From: Rhyacichthys aspro
Taxonomy: Eukaryota; Chordata; Actinopteri; Gobiiformes; Rhyacichthyidae
Reading direction: 5' to 3'
Length of the DNA stretch: 64,000 bases
Assembly: GCA_036850595.1 (NCBI GenBank)
Contig: CM072151.1
Span: forward strand, 19,259,307-19,323,306
Shown here: one piece after another, positions 55,161-64,000 of the stretch
How the letters are laid out: each line of letters begins with the position of its first letter
How positions within the stretch are numbered: the first letter of the stretch is position 1
Translations under genes and position numbers: made by a program
Notes under the pieces: generated by a model
Database searches by the model: none
Seen by the model: only the letters and a program-made list of their open reading frames with translations
Told to the model about the DNA's origin: nothing

Positions 55161-57664
55161 ATTTTTACAATTTATTTTAACAATTACAATTTACAATTTA
55201 TTTATTTTAAGTGAACTCATCATCTCACATATTTCCACTGGCATTCTTGATAGACAACTGGCCTACCATAGGTGACCTTGAGCTGTAAAAAGGAAGGGTC
55301 TGAGGTATGGAATTGCTTTCGGTGTCTCCATGCAAGCTGCACTTGTAAACTTTTTAAACATCAACAGTTAAAATGCGTCCTAGGACATAATCATTCCAGC
55401 ACTTTTTCATGTTGTCTCTGTCTGTCTTGTGACCATTACTTGTACACTTGCATTTGGAAAACTTCTCACTGTCCATCAGTAACAATGTTTATACTTTTGA
55501 GCATTTGATGGAGCAGGTTCGAGGTTGACTGTACACTGTTATCTGCCTTCATCAGGGCTGTAAATGAGGAGGGGCACCAGAGCTTTGCGATGGTAAATAG
55601 GGTGTCTGATTGAAAGATTGGCCCACCTGCCCATGACTGTCAGAAGGCCTTATCCGAAAGCAGACAGGCACAAAGCTCGGAGGGCAGCCCCCCGGTGCCA
55701 CTTCCCACTGCGCTGCGCCCAAACGGCCAGGGACGGCACCCGTGTCTGAGGAGATTGCTTTCTCCGCACACTAACTGGACTCTGATAGAGGAACACTTAT
55801 CTCTGGGTAATTACCCTCTGTGCACAATGAATAAAATGAGAGGCACTTCTATAATCTAAGGTCTGGCAAGCTCCCAGATTACACTGCCATCTGCATTATT
55901 CAACAAGACTAATATGCAAAGATCATAAACAAGTGAGGTTATCTTTAGCGTGTGGGGGTATAAAGCGCCCATTCAAACCCTACAGCATGATACACCAACG
56001 TATGGTCATTAGCTTATCTTGTCTTCTTATGATGCTGAAGGAGCCAGATGATCTATACTGAAGAAAGGCTAATGTCTTTTGTTTATACAGGATACATATT
56101 TCTGATTTCTTAACCACGCCATGGGTCAAAAATAATTTTTTGTATGCAAACTTGAGTAAGTTCTTCATTTTAAGTCCTATTCACCACTGAACATACTTCT
56201 GGTCAAATGGAGAATTACATAAATGGAATCAAAGTTAGTTTGACACTACCAAATGATACCTTTATTGCCAGTAATAAGTTGAAGACCGAGTTATCAGTAG
56301 TTAGCTAAGCACAGGGATGGCTGGTATGAATGGGAAAGGAGGGCTAAGGCTCTACTGTCATTTGCTGTACTCTATAATACTTTACATTATTGTCACGTAA
56401 TTAATTTGAAATGCTCACGGTAGAAAAAGTGGTATTGGTCAGTCCTTACTTGTACTAACTGTGGTTGCTGTTTTTGCCCTTGGGATTGGACTGCATTGGT
56501 AAAGTGAGAGCTATTTACAATCTTTTTTTCCACACAAATGTATTTTACTTTAATTAGCGGCCTACGTATTTGGAAAAACCTCCCCATTACTGACTTGGCG
56601 CTGTTCCCTTGACGACTCGGGCATTAGGCATTCCACTTGCAGCTGCTTGCTCCTTCTAATTGTCATGTCCGCCATGTTTGACCACTAGCTTGCACAGAAA
56701 AAAAAAAGAATCCATATTTGGTTTCACTTCTCACAAAGGTGAATGTGCAAAGTCACTGGGCGCTCATGGATATTATGAGCTCTCTTCTTAGTCGGCCGTC
56801 TTTGTGGAGGGTTATAAGACTTCGCCGCTCTATTGTTGAGCTTTGTAATTGGCTGTGTGTTCACGACAAAAGAGGCTCATGGAGGGACCCTGATGAGAAA
56901 CTGCCTCGATCCAGCTCCTCTGTTTCTAGATGGGCTTAATTAGAATCGCTGCAAAGACCCCAGGGCCGGAGCGAGCAGGCCTATTTCATTTTCACTGTTG
57001 TCTTTTGTCGTTCTTACATCGACTTCCCTAATTATTTCAGCGCAAAGAAAATCTGCTCTAAGGATTGGCTAAGTGTCTGAAGAGGTCAGTCTCTTAGAAA
57101 AGCCGGAGATCTATCATTTTAACAAGGGAGAAAAGTTAAATTCCATAAAGACTTGAACTCCAATGGCTGTATACTTTTTTCTTGTGTAAGATGCCTTAAT
57201 GGTCCAGTCATTAATGGTGTCTTGTCAAGTTCTATATAAGTTTGCACCAGTTTAGAGCATTTCAAAACTTTTCACATCTTACAAGAAATTCCAAATGGAT
57301 AAGTCTAAAATATAGTTTTAGGGATTAATTTTACGTTGGCTGCAATATGTTTTTAACAGGTAAATGTGCATTAGCCACTATAAATTACAAATCCTGTCAA
57401 AAAAGGTTAGATTTGGCAAATGTCAACTGACTGACTTCATGTGTGTGCTGTCAGTGAGTGGGTAGAGACCATTAGCGAGTGGCTTGCTATTAAGCTGCTC
57501 TGTTTACACAAGTATTTAGTCTACATCAGAAAAACGGCCACAAGCTTTATGTCAGTGGATGCTAAGGTCTTCGTTATGTCAGACATGTATTGGATGCCAA
57601 ATGCTACAGATTCTTGTAGTTCTAGTGCTTCCTCATAAAATAATAGCCTATAACTGCATATACA
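55161..57664. other. Exon-free stretch with candidate non-coding elements
   Basis: 55600-55980 (with a C-rich AGCCCCCCGGTGCC patch and GGTAATTACCCTC) and 56590-57080 (GTAATTGGCTGTG, GGGCTTAATTAGAATCG) look enhancer-like by composition. No exon is recognised. Confidence 0.35.
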
Positions 57665-57905
57665 TTCATCTTCTACTGCTTATTCCATTAGGGGTCACAA
57701 GGGACTGGTTTGAGCCTGAGGCAGAGGTGCATCCAGTCGAAGGGCTAACACTTAGATTCACTAGGGGCCATTTAGACTCACCTATGCATCTAAGCCGGGG
57801 GCCAAAGAGAACTAAGAGTAACTCATGGGGACAACATACAGCCTCCTGTGTCAGCTGACCAGGGGATAGAACCCACAACCTTCTTACTTTGAGGCAAGAG
57901 CTTTA
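57665..57905 (+). repeat. Diverged teleost interspersed repeat (SINE-like)
   Basis: It runs from CATCTTCTACTGCTTATTCC and GGGGTCACAAGG through GGCCATTTAGACTCACCTAT and ATGGGGACAACATACAGCC to GGGATAGAACCCACAACCTT and CTTACTTTGAGGCAAGAGC. These words, in this order, belong to a well-known fish repeat; identity is low, so the copy is old. Confidence 0.6.
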
Positions 57906-57943
57906 AAATGGAACATACGGTTTTATTATAGGTTAATGTGTCT

Positions 57944-58293
57944 TAAGCCCCTTTCACACATAAATTCCAGTAATTCCAGTAATCTATCTATTTACACTGT
58001 TCACATATGTAGAGAAGTGCCAGAAGATTCCCTGGCAATGCAGGAAATAGAGGAGGCTAGGGGTAGTAATATGAATACAAGTGTCTTAATTGGCAGTCAA
58101 CAGAATAAATGAGAAGGCAGAGCATATCTGTGTATATTTTAAGAGAACGAGCTGGTAATGTTCCTGCTTTCATTCACACCAGAGCCTTCCCTGCAATTTT
58201 CCAGCAATGTTACCAGGTCTTGATCTGGGAATTCAGTAAGGGCTCTTTTCACACATTACCCGGTTCTGGGAAAGACTGCATGTGTGAAAGAAT
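57944..58293. mobile_element. Candidate MITE with CCTTTCACACAT ends
   Basis: The left end GCCCCTTTCACACATAAATT pairs with the reverse complement of ATGTGTGAAAGAATC at the right end. Interior words GTAATTCCAGTAAT, CAGCAATGTTACCAGG and TTTTCACACATTACCC suit a known fish miniature element type. Target duplication not found. Confidence 0.5.
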
Positions 58294-58724
58294 CTTAGGA
58301 GTCATTGTGGAGCTCAGCTGTTGGTGTAAATGCCTGCAGTGATGCTGCAAACAACAAAATCTGCTCCGAATTATGTTTTTTTACTTGCTTAAATAATTAT
58401 CAAACATTTAACGAATTAGCAAGTAGCTATATAGAAATCTAGCATGCTCCCTCGTTTACTGCTACTACTATATCTTTAATGTCTGTACAAAACACCTTCA
58501 CGTAACAATTTGTTAGCATTACACTACTCCTATTGTTTACCATCATTTATCACTATCCATTTATCTCAAAAATGCACTTTGTATTTTTGTACTCCAGTAT
58601 ACAGAGCATTAACCCAATTTAAAATCTTTAAATATACTGTATGCACCAGCAGTCAGCAGATATTCAGCCTACATGGATATAATAACTGCATAGGAGATTT
58701 AAATTGCACCGTCGCATACATAGT

Positions 58725-59260
58725 CCCTGACTGTGCAATCTGGATCAGGGAACTTGAGGCTTAATGAAAGGTGCGAGAGAGGCCGCCGCGCTATTACGGC
58801 ACACAATAAGACTCATTGTGTCAAACTGTTGGTTGGAGCAGTTAATCACTTGACATAAATAGCCTTAAGAGTAACAATTTACCTGTTGAATTTTACATGT
58901 AAAGTCAATCACATTGGTTGTTCCTGCACATAGCGCCGCAGCGTAGCAGAAAGGCTTGTTTAGCGGGATGTTGCGCCGTATGAGGGTGATAGGAGTAATC
59001 AAGCAGGGGAGGGGGGCTTCTCCATAGGAAGTTCCTGCAAACAGAGTGCACCCACTTTTTAAACCCCATTTGTCTTGTTAATGCACCCCTCTGATTACCT
59101 GATTGCACTGGATGACTGTGGAGAAATCTGATTGCGTAAAATTATATAGAGCAAACTTTTGATTGGGGAGGGATCTGGCGAGCGCGCTGCCACCATTGAC
59201 AAGGCTTTGTGAAATTTGGCCTTGCTGATTCGAAATCAGCTAAGTGTCACGTCCCGTAAT
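58725..59260. promoter_or_regulatory. Candidate conserved non-coding element
   Basis: The CpG-rich, repeat-free texture with interleaved AATT cores and no coding frame stands out from the flanking AT-rich DNA. This is an inference awaiting cross-species alignment. Confidence 0.3.
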
Positions 59261-62200
59261 TGTAATCAGGGCTTAATTTTTTTTTTATCCTTGTTCTCCT
59301 GCACGGCACAACTTTTCCGACGCAAACTTGGCAAGGTTGAACAATACTGCAGCTTTGTTATGTGGAAAAGCGACAACAAAGGTTCTGTAAGCGATCTTCA
59401 TGAGCATATCTACTGTCTCCTAAACCCACTAAAACATGACACTAACATTTTGTATGTTTCAAAGATGTAACTCAGACCAAATCGAGTTTAAAATTGCCAG
59501 ATGTAATAGTGATATAGGAGATTACTGGAGAACTGGAATACCTTCTATTTTCATTTTGTGATAGCATATTAGCAGAGGGGTAATAGGATGATAATGATAA
59601 CACTATGGTAATTATTATATAAAATGGTTCAGGTATAGGTTTTAGTTTAGAGTAGTAGAGCAACAGATACACAACAAGACGGATGCTACACTGAACAACA
59701 TGGACCATCCTGCATTCGGCTTTTGAACAACAGAACAATTCATTTGCTTTTTCATTCATTTGAAGAGACCAGACAATTGAATTGAATTTTCCCTGATGAG
59801 TAAAGAATTAGGTAAAACATTAGGTAGACATAGGTAAATAATAACCATATAAACATATGTCAACTATATAAGCAGGGCTACACTGGTACCAAAATGTTTA
59901 AATTCATCCTCCCTGAAATATAGCCTTTTCTTTCAAATAGCATGGTAAATATATGTTAATGCACTGAGTAAATATTATATACACACACACAATATATTGT
60001 ACATAACATACCTATAATACTATATTACTATACTATATAATTACTATATTGTAGGTTGCACAGTGAGGCAACATGAAAGACAAGTCTTTTTTTTTAGGAG
60101 AAATAGTGGCAATGTCAGAAATTTAGAACAATTCCTGCTACAAACATAGTGGTTAGCTAGATGGCTATGCAGACATATTTATGTTGTTTTGAGTGCCAGT
60201 TCACACTCGCTGATGCTGCCTGTTTTTATGATGGAAACTGAATCATAGCCAATGACACACCTGGCTTCACTAATCGTTCAGCGGGACAAGAATCAATACA
60301 CAGGTTGCAGCTGACGGGGCACAAAAGTAAATGTTAATGTTGTTTGGGTAATAAAACTAGCACGACTGATGGAAAAAGAGTAAATGATGCAAATTGGGGA
60401 GTGACAGTATAATTTTTGAAATATTATTTGGAGGTAATAATGTTTTGTTTGTTTATTTAAAAACATCTGCCCCCCCAAAAAAATCCAATATATTACAGCT
60501 CTCCTTCATGGTATTGCAAATTATTTTTTTTAATATAACTGTTTTTGCCTTTCCATTTGTAGCTCAAAAAATTAAAAAAAATGTATTCACTAAAAGCTTT
60601 TAGGTCTCTCTTTTTTTAAAGTCACTTTCACAAAGCAATGTATTTGCCTCTGTGATTTGCAGAATTTTGCCCCTAAGTGGCCCAAGGGCTGTACATTTCC
60701 CAGTGTCTGCTTTGAAGCCTAATGGATCAAAGCTTCTTAAATGTCAGCTATAGAAATTACATTTTGATTTATGGAGAAAAATATTCGATCAAACCGAGAA
60801 ATGCTGATTAAAATATTCAAAGCTATACTTTTAGGAATTTGCCAATGTAATTAAAGTTTGCAGACGTACAGTACAAATCTCCCAATACAAAAAGGTTAGT
60901 GGATGACTATGCTTCACATTTTAGCTGGTGCAGCACTTCAAAGTGGGACTTAAAAACCACTGCAGCGAGTCACTGAACCTTTTTTTAATAGGAATCCAAG
61001 GTAAATGAAAGGCAGCTTTTTCAGATGTGATGCTGGTGACATTTCAATGATTGGAACACAATCATAAGCATTCGGAAATCCATACTTCACAACATTGCAT
61101 ACTCTTCATTAATTAACTTCCTATTGATCGATGACCTTGCCACTTCAACTTATTTCCATCTCGCACATGAGCTCACAATTCGCTCGACTTGTTTTCTGCT
61201 GAAACAACGCAGGCAGCGGTGAGAGAGCTCGCGAGGGCAAGTGCAGACTAACTTAATTGTAGCTGGTTCACAATAATGAGAGTTTAATTCTTTAGCAAAT
61301 TTTATCTCCTGTTTGGATTTCTCAAACCATGGCTTTCATTAAAACAGCCAATAGGTTCATGGTGTCGATAATGGATTTTTCACAAATATAAAGTGGGGAC
61401 TTCAGACTGGAGCTCAAGGATGCAGCCACATCAGGCTCAAGAGGCTGAGGGAAGAAGGGAGGCTCTCAGCGTCTGCTCTCAGGAGACGATGTGTTACAAA
61501 GAAAACACAAGGTTAAGATAGAGCGAAATCATCTAAACTGCATTACACACAAATATTAAGATGAGAGTTCATTAGTTTATCACTTTTATGCATTCTATCA
61601 AAACATTAAACTATATAAAATTTGAATTACCTCTACACTATACAATGCCTATTCACCAGACCCATTGGTTGACCTTTGACATTGCACCTCGTAGTCAGAG
61701 ATATGAACATATTGTTATACATTATGTTTTACATTTAAAAAAGCAAATGCGTTTTTTTTCTTCCAATTTGTGACTTTTTCATGACTTTAAATTTTGCCAA
61801 AATTTTGTCTAAAAATGTCTAAAAATGAGTTTATTATACACTAACTCTTTTAAACCTTTTTAGATATGGTACCTGAAGTATCATAATGGAAGCTATGACA
61901 AAAATTATTGCCATTTCCATGACTTTTGAAAAAACTACCCAGAAATTTTATGACTTCTCCATGTTTTATAACTTTTGTAAACTGTTGTTATTTAAAAGAC
62001 ATATACCATATAACAGCTACTACTATTCTATTCTTTAAAAATTGCAAATAATAGAGAATCTTATCAGTTAATATTTATTAGACAAAACTGGACTTTCGTT
62101 TCCACAAAAGTCCAAGAGAAATAACCATTTTCAGCCAAACACAAGAGCTTTAGTGTTTATTACACAGCAGTGAACAAAACTACCAATTGTTAACTGAGTC

Positions 62201-63867
62201 CACTGATGTCAAACTATAGACAGACTTTTACCAAAAAAAAAAAAAAAACTCTGCTAATAATATCTCCAGCAAAATATTACCCAGAATAACTACATCTGAA
62301 AAAATGTGTTAATTTTTATTTTTTGTTTTGCCTCTTTAAGATTGAGCAGGGGATAGGACTTTAAATATAGGACTGTAACTATGAAAACCAGAGTACACAG
62401 GCATTTTTGTTATAGAGAAGGGAAGCAATTACTTTTAGCAAGTAATACTTTTAGACAATGTTGCATAATTAATCAAGTCAGCTACTTTACATATTTTGCA
62501 CAAATTTCAAATTGCAAAATTTAAGAAAAGTATTTTTAATATTGCGATAACGATATGAGTTGTGATTATTTGAATCCTCCTTGACAGAGGAAAAAATGTT
62601 GAATTAGTATTTAGAAAATATGAAGAAATAAAATGCTCTGGACTAATTTCCATTCTTCAAGCAGGAGCTAAATCAGTATTAAAGATTGAACCGTCTAAAC
62701 CAGGTCTAAACCAGGGCTAAACCAGGACTAAAGAAGTCTAAACTAGGACCTTTTTATTCAAACAAACCACAGTGTTGCTTAATGCTTTGTTTAGACAATG
62801 ACTTTGAGGCAAAAAATAAATGTCCACCAAATGAAAAAACCAAGTCATTCTTTGTGATAGGGATATTACAATTAATAATAATGTGATAACGATAAATTTG
62901 CAATATAATCTGCAGCCCTAGCTTCAAACTTATAGTTTAAACCTAGAATGTACATACAACTATTCTGAACTTACGCAAACCATTTGTAAACCATTTTCTA
63001 ACACAATTGGAAACCATTTGCTAACACGAACCAATGTAGCATGAATTTGAAGTTAAAATAGTTTTATATTCCCTTTGGTATGTGCATTTTATTGTCTTAT
63101 TACAGTAAAGGAGAGTGTCACTAAAGGTACAAATCAATCTCCATTCTTTATGTGTCTGGTAAAGTTTAGAAGTTCATTGTAAATTCTTGGAATGCCAGCA
63201 AGGCGCTAAATGTTCTAGCGGTGGGTCTGAGAGAGCACTGTGGATACCGTGGCAGCAAGTGCAATTTCCTGTATTTAGGATGGAGTTAGTTTAGGGGACT
63301 AGGGCAAAGTAGGAGGATTACACCAAGTCATATCGTCGGAGCCTTTAATCTGTGTTTTCTCACACCTCAAAGTCAACCAGCAGTGCAGTCGAGCAGAGCG
63401 AGCAGTGTTTTTGTCCAGCTTTTAGAGACTGATAGCAGTCGACCTTGCATTGAATGCGATTCTGCACATGGGACAACATTAATTTGATTTAAATATTTCT
63501 TATACTGTTTCATCTTGCAGTTTAAAAACATAGGGTTTTATTCCTGCACAAGGTTCATTCAGGCAATTTAGCAACAGACTTAATATGGATTATGGTAAGT
63601 AAACAATTAATCATAAAGTATTTAACATAACAAACTTTATATATGCCATATTTTGACATTTCTAAATTTTGCAATCAAGACTGAAACTTTTTCCAGTATT
63701 CCATTAGAACAACGGTTGCATTTCCTACCCAAAATCTACATTTCCAGGACATTTTTCATATGCTGCACATGTCATATGACTCATTAACGTGCTTTATACC
63801 AGACCTGGTCCATCACTTGCAATTATTTTATTATTGCAATTTGCTTTTGTTTGAACTCGACTTCACA

Positions 63868-63908
63868 AACTACAGCAGCCTCAAAGGGTCAAAACTAACT
63901 TCAAACTC
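63868..63908 (-). repeat. Single reverse unit of the 42.3-kb minisatellite
   Basis: On the minus strand it reads AGTTTTGACCCTTTGAGGCT followed by GCTGTAGTTT, nearly identical to units at 42350-42410 but alone and inverted, 21 kb away. Confidence 0.65.
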
Positions 63909-64000
63909 CCAATGTTTTTTAAGAAATGCATACATATGATGATTGCATTGTTTGAGACTCAGTGTGCGCTGACGTCTACATAGCAACCTTCAAAACTTAA

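Larger units (their letters stand above)
58294..64000. other. Exon-free right end of the window
   Basis: No exon is recognised. 58725-59260 holds CpG-bearing repeat-free sequence (GGCCGCCGCGCTATTACGGC; GGCGAGCGCGCTGCCACC; GATTCGAAATCAGC) and TAATTGTAATCAGGGC, a good candidate for conservation. 61240-61520 is similar, with weaker signal. 62500-62930 resembles a fish DNA-transposon relic with GCGATAACGATA words and a CTGCAGCCCTAGC edge. 62690-62755 is a short array of TCTAAACCAGG units. Confidence 0.4.

Noticed and set aside
62500..62930. A possible DNA-transposon relic with GCGATAACGATA and CTGCAGCCCTAGC words
   Set aside because: The terminal repeats are too degraded to set limits or family, so it is mentioned only within the regional entry.
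29000..64000. Search for lmo4 or other neighbour exons
   Set aside because: No LIM-domain cysteine/histidine pattern or other conserved exon was seen in any frame.
1..64000. CRISPR arrays, bacterial operons, retroviral genes
   Set aside because: No spacer-repeat periodicity, ribosome-binding sites, or gag/pol/env-like frames; the sequence is vertebrate nuclear DNA.

Overview
The window is nuclear DNA of a ray-finned (teleost) fish. Two vertebrate genes with conserved GT/AG introns are present, the background is AT-rich, and the spaces are filled with repeat types typical of fish: Tc1-like transposon relics, hAT-type miniature elements, a tRNA-derived SINE and minisatellites. The species cannot be named from the sequence; percomorph-like is an inference only. 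There are no bacterial operons, CRISPR arrays or recognisable tRNA or rRNA genes.

Layout. 1-10166: gene-free DNA upstream of cldn18, with two well-delimited hAT-type miniature elements (1826-2287 and 4031-4387), several short dispersed duplications and a candidate conserved non-coding block near 3.4-3.8 kb. 10167-15728: cldn18 (claudin-18, + strand), with two alternative first coding exons (10167-10386 and 11459-11678) spliced in the same phase to four shared exons; each form is 256 aa. 15729-19978: intergenic space holding the cldn18 poly(A) signal, a MITE, a duplicated block seen twice (about 16.55-17.07 kb and 18.24-19.06 kb) and a CTCF-like site. 19979-28659: hs2st1 (heparan sulfate 2-O-sulfotransferase 1, + strand), seven coding exons, 357 aa, with the PAPS-binding and catalytic motifs intact. 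28660-64000: about 35 kb in which I find no exon. It contains minisatellites (42.3, 44.4 and 49.9 kb), transposon relics (32.9, 36.3-37.2, 47.4 and 53.5 kb), SINE-like and other fish repeats (40.3, 54.9, 57.7 kb) and several blocks rich in TAATTA/TTAAT words and CpG that look like conserved non-coding elements.

The two genes do not share a pathway. Claudin-18 is a tight-junction membrane protein of epithelia; Hs2st1 is a Golgi enzyme that 2-O-sulfates uronic acid in heparan sulfate and so shapes growth-factor signalling. In mammals HS2ST1 is followed by the developmental regulator LMO4. The long exon-free tract after hs2st1 fits a regulatory gene desert serving such a neighbour, but no lmo4 exon lies in the window, so this is inference.

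No wholly new system stands out. The observations most worth a second look are: a strongly diverged alternative first exon of cldn18; a roughly 110-bp non-coding element present twice 1.4 kb apart; divergently oriented CTCF-like motifs flanking the two genes; a 380-bp CpG-rich minisatellite open in several reading frames on both strands; and a perfect 35-bp inverted repeat inside a TTAA-flanked mobile-element candidate.
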